Source: an uncultured Christensenellaceae bacterium (GTDB lineage Bacteria; Bacillota; Clostridia; Christensenellales; UBA3700). From it: a stretch of 64,000 nt of DNA. The stretch is from assembly GCA_944376205.1 (NCBI GenBank), contig CALWBV010000005.1, positions 62,001 through 126,000 of the forward strand, in the 5' to 3' direction. The notes under the pieces were generated by a model. It was not told the DNA's origin. It saw only the letters and a list, made by a program, of their open reading frames with translations, and searched no databases. This document shows positions 52,976-62,611 of the stretch, piece by piece. How positions within the stretch are numbered: the first letter of the stretch is position 1; the number at the start of each line of letters is the position of its first letter. Position numbers and translations under genes: made by a program.

Positions 52976-54090
52976 TTTTGTTTCCTTGAATCGTTTGTTT
53001 TATCTTTTTCAGTGTGATTTGTTTCGTCGTCTTTGACGTCTGTGCAAGCGTTCTGTTTTTTTGCCGTATCGCCGTCCTGACAAGCTGCGTTTATATCTGA
53101 TGAATGTGACGGCTCACTTGTCTGCGCCTCACCCGTTGCATTGGGCGTAAGGATATCCTCTGCTCCCCATTTGAGCGAAAAATCGTACAAATCGAAGCTT
53201 ATTCCGTCGGCACTTTTTGCCGTATTGTGTTTTTTATTATAAAGTCTTACGACTTCTTTGAGAAGGTCTTCTGCCGTCACGACGTCGTCGGATATGTCAA
53301 AGCCTTTATACCTCAAAGCGTTGGCGATTTTTACCGCACGGGGAATATCGAGTCCCATTTCTTTAAGCATATTGGAATGTTTGAAAAGCGCCTTCATAGG
53401 CTCGTCATACATTATTTTTGCGTCATTGAAAACAACTATTCTGCTTGCAAAACGGGTGATTTCGTCTATATCGTGCGATATAACGACAATCGTCGGAGAA
53501 CAGTGTTTCTTGAGGTGTACGATAAGGTTGAGTATCTGCTCCTTGCCGTAAGGGTCGAGTCCTGCGGTAGGCTCGTCGAGAATGAGCATTTTGGGACGCA
53601 TTGCTATTATACCTGCAATGGCAACTCTTCTTTTCTGACCTCCCGAGAGTTCAAAAGGCGCTCTGTCCTTTACTGCTTCGTAGTCGAGACCTACCATCTC
53701 GATTGCTTGCTTTACTCTCTCTTTTATCTCGTCGGCAGACAAGCCGAGATTTTTAGGTCCGAAAGCGACGTCTTTTTCTACCGTGTCGGCAAAAAGTTGA
53801 TATTCGGGATATTGGAATACCATACCGACCTGACTTCTCAATGCTTTCAAATCGACTTTGGGACGTTTTGCAGAAGTGAGTTTGATGTCGAAGATTTCGA
53901 TTTCGCCTTCCTGCGGCTTTATAAGTCCGTTGATATGCTGTATAAACGTACTCTTGCCGCTTCCTGTATGTCCTATGATTCCCAAAAAGTCGCCTTCGTT
54001 TATCTCAAGGTTTATATTGTCGAGCGCTTTTTTCTCGTAAGGTGTATTCTTACTGTAAGTAAAGGAGAGATTTTTTATAATAACTGACAT
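52972..54090 (-). CDS. ecfA2: ECF transporter ATPase EcfA2 with extended C-terminal tail
   Basis: 372 aa. Walker A GHTGSGKST (40-48), VFQYPEYQLF Q-loop, signature LSGGQKRR, Walker B MLILDEPTAGLDP. The family is ~285 aa; here the last ~85 residues are a hydrophilic, low-complexity tail rich in Asp, Thr, Lys and Ala (HTEKDKTNDSRKQK end). ATG 54090 lies inside the end of ecfA1 (16-bp overlap); the frame extends upstream but without ATPase homology. The tail may be a flexible extension without catalytic role. Confidence 0.93.
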   Translation of the reverse strand: MSVIIKNLSFTYSKNTPYEKKALDNINLEINEGDFLGIIGHTGSGKSTFIQHINGLIKPQEGEIEIFDIKLTSAKRPKVDLKALRSQVGMVFQYPEYQLFADTVEKDVAFGPKNLGLSADEIKERVKQAIEMVGLDYEAVKDRAPFELSGGQKRRVAIAGIIAMRPKMLILDEPTAGLDPYGKEQILNLIVHLKKHCSPTIVVISHDIDEITRFASRIVVFNDAKIMYDEPMKALFKHSNMLKEMGLDIPRAVKIANALRYKGFDISDDVVTAEDLLKEVVRLYNKKHNTAKSADGISFDLYDFSLKWGAEDILTPNATGEAQTSEPSHSSDINAACQDGDTAKKQNACTDVKDDETNHTEKDKTNDSRKQK

Positions 54091-54908
54091 AGGCTGTCTA
54101 TCAAATCCTCCTCTTTTACAGGTTGTCCCACATCTATACCCGCCTTTTTGAGCGCAATTGCAAACTGCGTGTCCCAAGGTACCGCAAGTTTGATTTTCTT
54201 GAGTTCTTCATTATGAGTGAAGACTTCGGCAGGGGTATTGTCAAAAGCTATCTCGCCGTCATTCATAACGATAAGCCTGTCCGCACCGAGAGCTTCTTCC
54301 ATATAGTGAGTGATGTGTATTACTGTTATTTTTTCTTCTTTGTTGAGTTCGTGCGCAACCTTGAGCACCTCGCTTCTGCCCTGCGGGTCAAGCATTGCAG
54401 TAGATTCGTCCAGAACGAGGACTTTCGGCATAATAGCGAGTACGCCCGCTATGGCAAGTCGCTGTTTCTGACCGCCGCTCATTTTGAAAGGAGTACCTTT
54501 TTTATGCTCGAGCATACCGACTTTTGAAAGCGCCCAATCCACTCGTCTGATAATCTCTTCTCTTTCGATACCGAGATTTTCGGGGCCGAAAGCTATATCG
54601 TCCTCGACAATGGAAGCAATCATCTGATTGTCGGGATTCTGAAATACCATACCTACGTTTCTTCTGATATCGTAAATTTTGGAAGCGTCCGTCGTTGGAT
54701 TGCCGAATATGCGCACCTCACCTTTTGTAGGCAACAACAGTCCGTTGAGAAGTTTTGCAAGCGTGCTTTTACCGCTGCCGTTGTGTCCGACAAGCGCAAC
54801 GAAACTTCCCTCCTCTATCTCCAGAGAAAGGTTCTTTATTACGTCAGTCCTGTCGGGCTGATTGGCGTTGTAAGAAAAGGTTACGTGTTTGACCTCGATA
54901 GCCGCCAT
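54075..54908 (-). CDS. ecfA1: ECF transporter ATPase EcfA1
   Basis: 277 aa. Walker A GHNGSGKST (41-49), VFQNPDNQM Q-loop, signature MSGGQKQR, Walker B VLVLDESTAMLDP, H-loop HITHYMEEA. The Ser after the catalytic Glu (DES) is typical of EcfA1. AAGGAG precedes ATG 54908. First gene of the ecfA1-ecfA2-ecfT-truA operon. Confidence 0.95.
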   Translation of the reverse strand: MAAIEVKHVTFSYNANQPDRTDVIKNLSLEIEEGSFVALVGHNGSGKSTLAKLLNGLLLPTKGEVRIFGNPTTDASKIYDIRRNVGMVFQNPDNQMIASIVEDDIAFGPENLGIEREEIIRRVDWALSKVGMLEHKKGTPFKMSGGQKQRLAIAGVLAIMPKVLVLDESTAMLDPQGRSEVLKVAHELNKEEKITVIHITHYMEEALGADRLIVMNDGEIAFDNTPAEVFTHNEELKKIKLAVPWDTQFAIALKKAGIDVGQPVKEEDLIDSLCQLL

Positions 54909-55081
54909 TTGCAGAACTCCTTTTTCAAATTACAGCTTATTATATCATAGGAGCAAAATTTTTACAAATATATTGTACATAAAAATTATGCGCTTATATA
55001 CTACCGTACGATACATGCGACCGAGATATTAGTTTTAAGAAATACGCATACTCAAATATACGTTGCTTGCCTTATGATACA

Positions 55082-55112
55082 AAATAAGCCCGACCGCCTG
55101 TCGGACCTATTT
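55082..55112 (-). terminator. Hairpin after the DUF6440 gene
   Basis: CCCGAC/GTCGG-type stem around CGCCT with AT-rich flanks (ATAAG...CTATT). In the minus direction it is followed by TATTTTGTA. Confidence 0.55.
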
Positions 55113-55132
55113 ATCCAATAATATCTTGTTTG

Positions 55133-55348
55133 TCAATCGTTGTTTTTAAGCAAAGACTCCCTTTCGTCGACAGGCGTCACAACCGGCTTGCCTTGTGCGT
55201 CCAACAGCACGGTCAATCCTCCCGAATAGCCCGAATACTTATAAAAATAATTTACTCCGGTCTCCGTATCGACCCAAATTTCACAGCCTTCGAGAGTGCC
55301 TTGAGAGTAAGCTTTGACAAATCTTTTTTCTTTATTTTTTCCGAACAT
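55133..55348 (-). CDS. DUF6440-type small protein
   Basis: 71 aa. The pattern RFVKAYSQGTLEGCEIWVDT, ETGVNYFYKYSGYSGGLTVL, LDAQGKPVV is what I associate with DUF6440, a small Bacillota family without known function. No membrane helix; likely a compact beta-sandwich. A GAGGGG-type site precedes ATG 55348. Lies alone between ecfA1 and nifJ. Confidence 0.75.
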   Translation of the reverse strand: MFGKNKEKRFVKAYSQGTLEGCEIWVDTETGVNYFYKYSGYSGGLTVLLDAQGKPVVTPVDERESLLKNND

Positions 55349-55520
55349 ATCCCCTCTTTGTGTTTTAAGTGTATTTGTTGCTTGTTTTGTTTTTAATGCC
55401 GCATATTCGCTTGCGGTATTTCATTGACAGTATAATAAAAGATTCCGTTTATGTCAACTCACGCAGACCTTTCAGATAGGCCGACAAAACAATTTAGATA
55501 TACTAATTCGTATAAAATTA

Positions 55521-55550
55521 TTGACTAAACGCCCACGCGTATATTATAAT
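55521..55550 (+). promoter_or_regulatory. Promoter of nifJ
   Basis: TTGACT (55521-55526), 18-bp spacer, TATAAT (55545-55550), 41 bp before the ATG. Confidence 0.8.
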
Positions 55551-55591
55551 TAATGCGATTAAAAACAATCCTAACGGAGGTATAATTTATA

Positions 55592-58500
55592 ATGAGTAAG
55601 AAAATGACTATTGATGGTAATACAGCTGCCGCTCATATCGCTTATGCGTTCAGCGAAGTAGCCGCTATTTATCCTATCACACCTTCTTCTCCTATGGCAG
55701 AAAACTGCGACGAGTGGGCTACTGCGGGAAGAAAAAATATTTTTGGTCAGGTATTGAAGATTGTCGAAATGCAATCTGAAGCAGGCGCTGCAGGCGCAGT
55801 TCACGGTTCCTTGATGGCAGGCGCTCTTACGACTACCTTTACGGCAAGCCAAGGTCTGCTTCTCATGATTCCCAATATGTACAAAATCGCTGGCGAACTC
55901 ACACCTTGCGTATTCCACGTAAGCGCTCGTGCTCTCGCTTATCACGCTCTTAACATTTTCGGCGACCATTCCGACGTAATGGCTTGCCGTCAGACGGGCT
56001 TCGCAATGCTCTGTTCTAACTCTGTACAAGAAGTTATGGACCTCGCTCTCGTAGCTCATCTCGCTACCCTCAAAGCAAAGGTTCCTTTCATGCACTTCTT
56101 TGACGGTTTCAGAACTTCCCACGAAGTTTCCAAGATCGAAGTTACCGATTACGCAGACATCAAAGCTCTCGTAGACAAGAAGTACACCAAGTATATCGAC
56201 GACTTCAAAAAGCGTGCTCTCAACCCCGAACATCCTGTTCAAAAGGGTACCGCACAGAACCCCGATATCTACTTCCAGAACCGTGAAGCTTGCAACAGCT
56301 ACTACAACGCTGTTCCCGAAATCGTTGAAGAAGCTATGCAGGACGTCAAGAAAATCACCGGACGTGAGTACAAGCCTTATCAATACTATGGCGCTAAAGA
56401 CGCTGAAAGCATTATCGTACTCATGGGCAGCGGCGCAGAAACCGTAAGCGAAACTGTCGATTATCTCAACGCTAAAGGCGGCAAGTACGGCGTACTTAAA
56501 GTAAGACTCTTCCGTCCTTTTGCAGCTAAAATGTTTGCAGACGCTATCCCCGCAAGCGTTAAGAACGTAGTCGTTCTCGACCGTGTAAAGGAATGCGGCA
56601 GCGCAGGCGAACCTCTCTATCTCGACGTTATGGCTGCTCTCAACGAGACCGGCAGAAAGAATATCAACGTTACATGCGGCAGATACGGCCTCGGCAGCAA
56701 AGAGTTTACGCCTTCAATGGTCAACGCAATCTACCAGAACGTAGAAAGCAAGAACCCCAAGAACCACTTTACCGTAGGTATCGTGGATGACGTAACCAAT
56801 ACCTCCATCGAAGTTAAGGAGAAAGTTGACGCTGCTCCCAAGGGCGCTATCTCCTGCAAGTTCTACGGACTCGGTTCCGACGGTACCGTAGGCAGCAACA
56901 AGAACTCCATCAAGATCATCGGCGACTACACCGAGAAGTACGCACAGGCTTACTTTGCTTACGACTCCAAGAAGTCAGGCGGTATCACCGTATCCCACTT
57001 GAGATTCGGCGACACTCCTATCAGAAGCGCTTACCTCATCGATCAGGCTGACTTCGTAGCTTGCCACAACCCTTCTTACGTAACAAAATACGATATGATA
57101 AGCGACCTCAAAGAAGGCGGCACCTTCCTTCTCAACTCCCCTTGGAGCCTCGAGGACATGAACAAGCACTTGCCTGCAAGCATGAAAAACGCTATCGCTA
57201 AAAAACATATCAAGTTCTATAACATCGACGCTATCAAAGTTGTAAGCGAAATAGGTCTTGGCAACCGTATATCCACTACGATGCAGGCTTGCTTCTTCAA
57301 GCTCGCCAACGTAATCGACTACGCTGACGCTGACAAGCACATGAAAGAATTCGTTGTCAAGTCCTTCTCCAAGAAGGGTGAAAAAGTCGTAAACATGAAC
57401 TTTGCGGCTATCGACAACGCTATCGCTAACATCAAGGCAATCGACTATCCCGCTGACTGGGCAACCACTACCGAAGGCGCTGTCGTTAAGCCTACCACCG
57501 ATGACGCTTACTTCACCAAGATCATCGCTCCTATCCTCGCACAGGAAGGCGACAAGCTCCCCGTATCCGCATTCGTTGAGCATGCTGACGGTACCGTTCC
57601 TACCGGCACAACCAAGTTTGAAAAGCGCGGTATTGCCGTTAAGGTTCCTGTATGGATAAAAGAAAACTGCTTGCAGTGTAACCAGTGTTCTTTCGTCTGC
57701 CCTCACGCTTGTATCCTCCCCGTAGCTCAAAAAGCCGAAGCTCTCAAGGACGCTCCCGCTACATTCGCTACCGTGGATATGAAGAATCCCAAGGCTAAAG
57801 AATATAAATTCAGAATTCAGGTTTCTCCTCTCGACTGTTCGGGTTGCGGCAACTGCGCTAACATCTGCCCCGCTAAAGAAAAGGCTCTCGTCATGACTAC
57901 GCTCGAAGACGTACTTGCTACCGGCGAAGCAGAAAACTGGAAGTTCGCAGACTCCCTCAATCCCAGCGACGTACCTATCGCAAGAGATACCGTTATCGGC
58001 AGCCAGTTCAACCGTTCGTTGTTTGAATTCTCCGGCGCTTGCGCAGGTTGCGGCGAAACTCCTTACCTCAAGGTCATCACCCAGCTTTACGGCGACAGAA
58101 TGATCATCGCAAACGCTACAGGTTGTTCGTCTATCTACGGCGGCTCTGCTCCTACATGTCCTTACACAAAGAACAAGAAGGGCGAAGGTCCTGCATGGGC
58201 TAACAGCTTGTTCGAAGATAACGCAGAATTCGGTTTCGGTATGCTTACCGCTACCAACCAACGCAGACAGAAGCTCATGGAAGATATGGAAGCTGTAATG
58301 GCTCTCGGCGTTGACAAGGCTCTTGCAGACAACTTCACTGCTTGGATGGAAACCTACAAGGATACCAATGCAAACAAGCCTTACTGCGACGCTATCAAAG
58401 CTTCTATCGGCGACGCTGTAGCTAAAGAAAAGGACGCTGAAAAGAAAGCATTGCTTGAGAATATCGCAAAGAATACGGATTGCCTCGTCAAGAAGTCTGT

Positions 58501-59131
58501 TTGGGCATTCGGCGGTGACGGCTGGGCATACGATATCGGTTACGGCGGTCTTGACCACGTACTCGCTATGGGTCAGAACATCAACGTTGTAGTTCTCGAT
58601 ACCGAAGTTTACTCCAACACCGGCGGTCAGGCTTCCAAGTCCTCCCCTACAGGTGCAGTAGCTAAATTCGCTGCAGGCGGTAAAGTTACCAAGAAGAAAG
58701 ACCTCGGCAAGATGGCTATGAGCTACGGCTACGTATATGTTGCACAGGTTGCTATGGGCGCAAATATGAACCAGTATATCAACGCTCTTAAGGAAGCTGA
58801 AGCATATGACGGTCCTTCCCTCATAATCTGCTACGCTCCTTGTATCAACCACGGTATCAACATGTCCAACAGCCAGATCGAAGAAAAGAAGGCAGTTGCG
58901 GCAGGTTACTGGCAGCTTTACAGATTCAATCCTACCCTCGCTGAACAAGGCAAGAATCCTTTCACTCTCGACAGCAAAGAAGCTACCGCAGATTACAAGG
59001 AATTCCTCCTCGGCGAAAACAGATATGCACAGCTTGCAAAGGCAAAGCCTCAAGTTGCAGAAAAACTCTTCGCTATCAACGAAAAAGAAGCAAAAGAAAG
59101 ATACGAAGGTTACAAGAAGCTTGCTGAATAA
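55592..59131 (+). CDS. nifJ: Pyruvate:ferredoxin (flavodoxin) oxidoreductase
   Basis: 1179 aa single-chain PFOR: pyruvate + CoA to acetyl-CoA + CO2 with reduction of ferredoxin, central in anaerobes. Domain order: N-terminal YPITPSSPMAE (pyruvate/TPP site), transketolase-C-like region (SGAETVSETVDYLNAKGGKY), the two 4Fe-4S sites C693-x2-C-x2-C-x3-C (CLQCNQCSFVC) and C749 (CSGCGNCANIC), then the TPP-binding domain with CAGCGETPY (C817) and VYSNTGGQASKSSPTGA. Codon use is strongly biased, so expression should be high. ATG 55592 has ACGGAGG upstream. Single-gene unit with its own promoter and terminator. Confidence 0.97.
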   Translation: MSKKMTIDGNTAAAHIAYAFSEVAAIYPITPSSPMAENCDEWATAGRKNIFGQVLKIVEMQSEAGAAGAVHGSLMAGALTTTFTASQGLLLMIPNMYKIAGELTPCVFHVSARALAYHALNIFGDHSDVMACRQTGFAMLCSNSVQEVMDLALVAHLATLKAKVPFMHFFDGFRTSHEVSKIEVTDYADIKALVDKKYTKYIDDFKKRALNPEHPVQKGTAQNPDIYFQNREACNSYYNAVPEIVEEAMQDVKKITGREYKPYQYYGAKDAESIIVLMGSGAETVSETVDYLNAKGGKYGVLKVRLFRPFAAKMFADAIPASVKNVVVLDRVKECGSAGEPLYLDVMAALNETGRKNINVTCGRYGLGSKEFTPSMVNAIYQNVESKNPKNHFTVGIVDDVTNTSIEVKEKVDAAPKGAISCKFYGLGSDGTVGSNKNSIKIIGDYTEKYAQAYFAYDSKKSGGITVSHLRFGDTPIRSAYLIDQADFVACHNPSYVTKYDMISDLKEGGTFLLNSPWSLEDMNKHLPASMKNAIAKKHIKFYNIDAIKVVSEIGLGNRISTTMQACFFKLANVIDYADADKHMKEFVVKSFSKKGEKVVNMNFAAIDNAIANIKAIDYPADWATTTEGAVVKPTTDDAYFTKIIAPILAQEGDKLPVSAFVEHADGTVPTGTTKFEKRGIAVKVPVWIKENCLQCNQCSFVCPHACILPVAQKAEALKDAPATFATVDMKNPKAKEYKFRIQVSPLDCSGCGNCANICPAKEKALVMTTLEDVLATGEAENWKFADSLNPSDVPIARDTVIGSQFNRSLFEFSGACAGCGETPYLKVITQLYGDRMIIANATGCSSIYGGSAPTCPYTKNKKGEGPAWANSLFEDNAEFGFGMLTATNQRRQKLMEDMEAVMALGVDKALADNFTAWMETYKDTNANKPYCDAIKASIGDAVAKEKDAEKKALLENIAKNTDCLVKKSVWAFGGDGWAYDIGYGGLDHVLAMGQNINVVVLDTEVYSNTGGQASKSSPTGAVAKFAAGGKVTKKKDLGKMAMSYGYVYVAQVAMGANMNQYINALKEAEAYDGPSLIICYAPCINHGINMSNSQIEEKKAVAAGYWQLYRFNPTLAEQGKNPFTLDSKEATADYKEFLLGENRYAQLAKAKPQVAEKLFAINEKEAKERYEGYKKLAE

Positions 59132-59150
59132 AATCACGGCTTACAAAAAC

Positions 59151-59180
59151 ACAAGCGGGACGAAAGTCCCGCTTTTTATT
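59151..59180 (+). terminator. Terminator of nifJ
   Basis: AAGCGGGAC (59153-59161), GAAA loop, GTCCCGCTT (59166-59174), then TTTTATT. Confidence 0.9.
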
Positions 59181-59496
59181 ATTTATAATATTCAATATTA
59201 ATATGTATATCAGATTAAAAATCTTTATTTGCAATCTTTTCGTGTCGGTTTATGCCAAATCATAAAATTACTGATTGCCACGATTAATACAGATATCAGG
59301 CTTATAAACACCATAAATTATCCATTTTACTAGCCAAAAAGAAATTGATTTTTCTGTAAATATTAAACCTTATCCAAACTCAAATTAAGTCAAATATAAA
59401 TACCGTATATCTTTTATTGCATTAACAGCAAAAGTCAATGTGCATTTTAGTAATTACGTGCCGAAATTTATTTTGAAAGCGCTAAAGCTTTATCTG
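59181..59496. other. Intergenic stretch without a gene
   Basis: AT-rich, no ORF with coding character, no tRNA and no clear promoter on either strand. It separates convergent nifJ and the anti-sigma-like gene. Confidence 0.55.
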
Positions 59497-60225
59497 TCAA
59501 AACTTATCGATAGGACATGACGAATAAATGCAGTAAACGGCATCTTCTCCGTAATATACGTAAGCGTATTGATAATCCACGTTGGAGAACATAAGCGACA
59601 TCTTGTACCATACTCTGCCGTCTACGAAAGTTTTGTTTCTGTTTTCAAAAAACGTTTTGTATCTGGCGTCCAAACCGGGAACTATTCTACTTGTAAATAC
59701 CGTAAGTTCAATCTTATCATTGCCGTCGGTACGGTATTCTCTGTACGCTCCTTCGATTTGAGTAGTTTGCATCCTCGTTACGCTCCAGCCTTCTTGCAAT
59801 GCAAATATCTTTTCTATCTCCTTGTACTCGCAGAATTGATCGTATGTCATATCTACATCGTCAAACGAGATATAATTGTCATATACAAATTTCCAATCGG
59901 CACAATAATCCTTATATATTTCGCCGTCAATAGTCGAACCGTTGTTGTTGCCATTACCGCTTTGTGTGCCGCTTGACGAAAATACGCTGTTAAAGAAAAT
60001 ACTCAGAAGGATAACTATACAAACCGCAAAAGACATAACAACAGTGGCTACCGCAACCCTGCTGACGGTAGTCTTGATTTTCTTTTTGCGTTGCGATTCG
60101 CACACGGACTCATACTCTCTGGAGAAATTCTTTTTCTGCTCTATTCTGTCGAGCAGTTTTTCTCTGTCGGGAGCATTCACTTCTTGCAAAGCGTTGTTAA
60201 GTTTTTCCTTTTGGTCTTTGTTCAT
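59497..60225 (-). CDS. Single-pass membrane protein, putative anti-sigma factor
   Basis: 242 aa. A cytoplasmic N-domain (~1-50, charged, helical, LNNALQEVNAPDREKLLDRI), one transmembrane helix near 53-78 (VAVATVVMSFAVCIVILLSI), a Ser/Gly/Asn linker and an extracellular ~150-residue domain rich in Tyr. This plan and its place 55 bp after a sigma factor gene fit an anti-sigma that senses an external cue, but no zinc-binding anti-sigma motif is visible. AAGGAC precedes ATG 60225. Confidence 0.75.
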   Translation of the reverse strand: MNKDQKEKLNNALQEVNAPDREKLLDRIEQKKNFSREYESVCESQRKKKIKTTVSRVAVATVVMSFAVCIVILLSIFFNSVFSSSGTQSGNGNNNGSTIDGEIYKDYCADWKFVYDNYISFDDVDMTYDQFCEYKEIEKIFALQEGWSVTRMQTTQIEGAYREYRTDGNDKIELTVFTSRIVPGLDARYKTFFENRNKTFVDGRVWYKMSLMFSNVDYQYAYVYYGEDAVYCIYSSCPIDKF

Positions 60226-60280
60226 ATACGTCCTTTTTCTTTACTACACCTTATTTAATTGTTTGTATCGCTTTTCATCG

Positions 60281-60814
60281 CTACAAAAGATTTTTTAACT
60301 TTTGCGCCGCCCTGTTGTAAATTCTCTGCACTTTTCCAAGCGACAACCCCTTTTCGTCGGCTATTTCCCTGAACGTCTTTTCCATATAAAATTTCATATT
60401 TATTATATCGAATTCGTCTTTATCCAGACTTTTCAGCGCTTCTCTTACTGCGATATCGCTTACTCTTTCGTCTATATTCTCGTATGCGTAATTCAGATTG
60501 TCGCAAAGTTCGCTCGTAGAATGTCTTCGTCGGTAACGGATGACGTTGAGAAATCTGTTCTTAAGCGCTTTACAAAGATAGTTGAAGGCGTTTTTCCCTT
60601 GTGAGTAACGGCTGGCAATATAATTAATATTTGCAAAAATATCCGCCGTCAGATCTTCTGCCATGAATCTGTCCTTTGAATACTTGTATGCAACGTGATA
60701 CAACGACTTATACGTAAGTTCGAAAAGCAAAGTAACGGCGCTTTCATCGCCGTTTTTAATTGCCCACATTGCATCGTTGACTCTCGTATTAAGCGTTTTG
60801 TCGATAGGTTGCAT
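60281..60814 (-). CDS. ECF-type RNA polymerase sigma factor
   Basis: 177 aa. Region 2 includes LYHVAYKYSKDRFMAEDLTA and DIFANINYIASRYSQGKNAF; region 4 is DKDEFDIINMKFYMEKTFRE, IADEKGLSLGKVQRIYNRAA. It probably directs polymerase to envelope- or stress-related promoters, released by the membrane protein encoded next. ATG 60814 starts MQPIDKTLN; the upstream in-frame ATG 60832 overlaps the -10 box and is not used if the promoter is right. No ribosome binding site: predicted leaderless. Confidence 0.88.
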   Translation of the reverse strand: MQPIDKTLNTRVNDAMWAIKNGDESAVTLLFELTYKSLYHVAYKYSKDRFMAEDLTADIFANINYIASRYSQGKNAFNYLCKALKNRFLNVIRYRRRHSTSELCDNLNYAYENIDERVSDIAVREALKSLDKDEFDIINMKFYMEKTFREIADEKGLSLGKVQRIYNRAAQKLKNLL

Positions 60815-60820
60815 ATATTT

Positions 60821-60849
60821 ATTATCACACACCTAACCCCGGTTGTCAA
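60821..60849 (-). promoter_or_regulatory. Promoter of the sigma factor gene (predicted leaderless)
   Basis: Minus strand: TTGACA (60849-60844), 17-bp spacer, GATAAT (60826-60821), 6 nt, then ATG 60814. Confidence 0.78.
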
Positions 60850-60873
60850 TGTCAAAAGGCAAACCTTTGCGTC

Positions 60874-60902
60874 TTTACTGCCAGAAAAATATATGCTATA
60901 AT
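60874..60902 (+). promoter_or_regulatory. Promoter of the VWA lipoprotein gene
   Basis: TTTACT (60874-60879), 17-bp spacer, TATAAT (60897-60902), leaving an ~85-nt leader before ATG 60994. Confidence 0.6.
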
Positions 60903-60993
60903 GAGCTTGATAAAAATAATCTTGACTTTTGTCGATACAAAATCGAAAAACGAGTGTAGTATATAGCAAACAACGACGTTAAGGAGAACGCTT

Positions 60994-62526
60994 ATGAAAA
61001 AAATAAATGTTTTTTTAGTAGCTATTTTATTGATTGTATCGATAATGATTTTTTCGGCATGTGCTTCGAGAATTCCGTCTGACGACTCCGATAAGTCGGA
61101 ATTACCTTCTCCAACACCTCCTTCAAGCGATACTTCACCCGACGAAGAAAGCTTCGGTATCGCTGAAAATCCTATAATTTCAACGGCAGAACAAGACAAC
61201 ATCAACTTTTCTATAGACGTCAATACTGCCAATTACTCTCTTTTCAAAAACATGGTGCTTGACAAGGATAATGCCTATCATCTCCGCCGTCAGGATCTTG
61301 CAAAAATCGCACAAATAGATCAAATGTTGAACTATTTCGATTACAACTATTCCACTCCCGAAGGCGACGTGCCTCTTGCCCTCACCGCATCTGTTTTCGA
61401 CAGTCCTTACAACAGCACTCAAAAACTTATGACAATAGGATTGAGCGCAAAAGAAAACAAACTCAACGCCACCGCCAACAATATCGTCATTCTTCTCGAC
61501 GTATCCGGCTCCATGAGCAGCGAAACAAAACTCGGAATGGCAAAAAGATCTATCCTCATGATGGTTGAAAACATGAGCGAAAACGATAAAATTTCTTTGG
61601 TAACGTATGCAGGCAGTGCACAAAAAGTATTTGAAGGAATCTCTGCAAGCGATTACGAAACAATCGAAAAAGCCGTCAACGCTCTTTCTGCCAGCGGTTC
61701 CACCAACGGTGAAGACGGACTCAATCTTGCTTATTCCTGCGCTGCAAAAAACTTTATAGAAGACGGCAACAACCGTGTTATTCTTATGAGCGACGGCGAC
61801 TTTAACGTAGGCATAAGCAGTACCAACTCATTGATCGATTTTATCTCCAGAAAAAGAAACGAAGGCGTATATCTCTCTTGCATAGGTTTCGGTTCGACAT
61901 ATGACTATTCTATTGAGACAATGGAAGCTCTCTCAAAATACGGCAACGGAAATTGGGGATATATCCACAACGATTCGGACGCAAAAAAACTGCTTGTGGA
62001 CGGACTCGACTCCATGCTTGTAACAATTGCAAAAGACGTAAAATCCAATATTCAATTCAACAAAGACATAGTGAAATCTTTCCGACTTCTCGGATATGAA
62101 AATAATATATTAAGCGACGAAGAGTATGAAGACGATAAAACAGACGCAGGCGAAATAGGCAGCGGCTTTACTCTTACGATATGTTTTGAACTTCAGCTCC
62201 ACGAAGGCATAGACCTTCTCACAAACGAAGCAAATTTTGCACAGATAAACGTCAAATACAAACTTCCCGGCGATACGATATCGAATCCTTCAAAAGAATT
62301 GACATTGCCCGTCGAAGCTTCGTGTTATAAAAGCGAATTATCCAATGACGATATATTCGTATCGAGCGTAGTCGAATTTGCTCTTATCGCAATAAATTCA
62401 ACCTACAAAGCCCAAGCGTCAATCGACAATGTTATCTCGAGATTGCAGGGACTCGAAATGACCGACAAATACAGACTGGAGTTTTTAGAAGTCGTCAAGA
62501 CATACAATGAGCTTTTCTTCTCTTAA
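60994..62526 (+). CDS. VWA-domain lipoprotein (YfbK-like)
   Basis: 510 aa; lipobox F-S-A-C with Cys23, then a Ser/Pro/Asp linker. Residues ~65-160 match the N-terminal segment usual before this VWA type (DVNTANYSLFKNMVLDK, YFDYNYSTPEGDVPL). The VWA domain (~165-350) has a complete MIDAS: DVSGSMS, SGSTNGEDG and MSDGDFN. The C-terminal ~150 residues match the region found in YfbK-like proteins (DUF3520 type). Extracellular role in protein binding is likely but not defined. AAGGAG precedes ATG 60994. Divergent from the sigma factor gene, 179 bp away, so it could be a target of that sigma factor. Confidence 0.88.
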   Translation: MKKINVFLVAILLIVSIMIFSACASRIPSDDSDKSELPSPTPPSSDTSPDEESFGIAENPIISTAEQDNINFSIDVNTANYSLFKNMVLDKDNAYHLRRQDLAKIAQIDQMLNYFDYNYSTPEGDVPLALTASVFDSPYNSTQKLMTIGLSAKENKLNATANNIVILLDVSGSMSSETKLGMAKRSILMMVENMSENDKISLVTYAGSAQKVFEGISASDYETIEKAVNALSASGSTNGEDGLNLAYSCAAKNFIEDGNNRVILMSDGDFNVGISSTNSLIDFISRKRNEGVYLSCIGFGSTYDYSIETMEALSKYGNGNWGYIHNDSDAKKLLVDGLDSMLVTIAKDVKSNIQFNKDIVKSFRLLGYENNILSDEEYEDDKTDAGEIGSGFTLTICFELQLHEGIDLLTNEANFAQINVKYKLPGDTISNPSKELTLPVEASCYKSELSNDDIFVSSVVEFALIAINSTYKAQASIDNVISRLQGLEMTDKYRLEFLEVVKTYNELFFS

Positions 62527-62554
62527 AAATACCTAGCGCATAAATGCCGCAGCA

Positions 62555-62592
62555 ATCAAAAACGCCCCTTTTCAGGGGCGTTTTCTTTGTTA
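62555..62592 (+). terminator. Terminator of the VWA lipoprotein gene
   Basis: AAAACGCCCC (about 62558-62568), loop TTTTC, GGGGCGTTTT (62574-62583). It is near-palindromic and may also stop the opposite glycosylase gene. Confidence 0.85.
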
Positions 62593-62611
62593 CAAATTTA
62601 CGACTCTTATG

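Noticed and set aside
56975..59137. 720-codon open frame antisense to nifJ
   Set aside because: Same codon-bias artefact; nifJ is an unmistakable conserved enzyme through this region and the antisense product resembles nothing.
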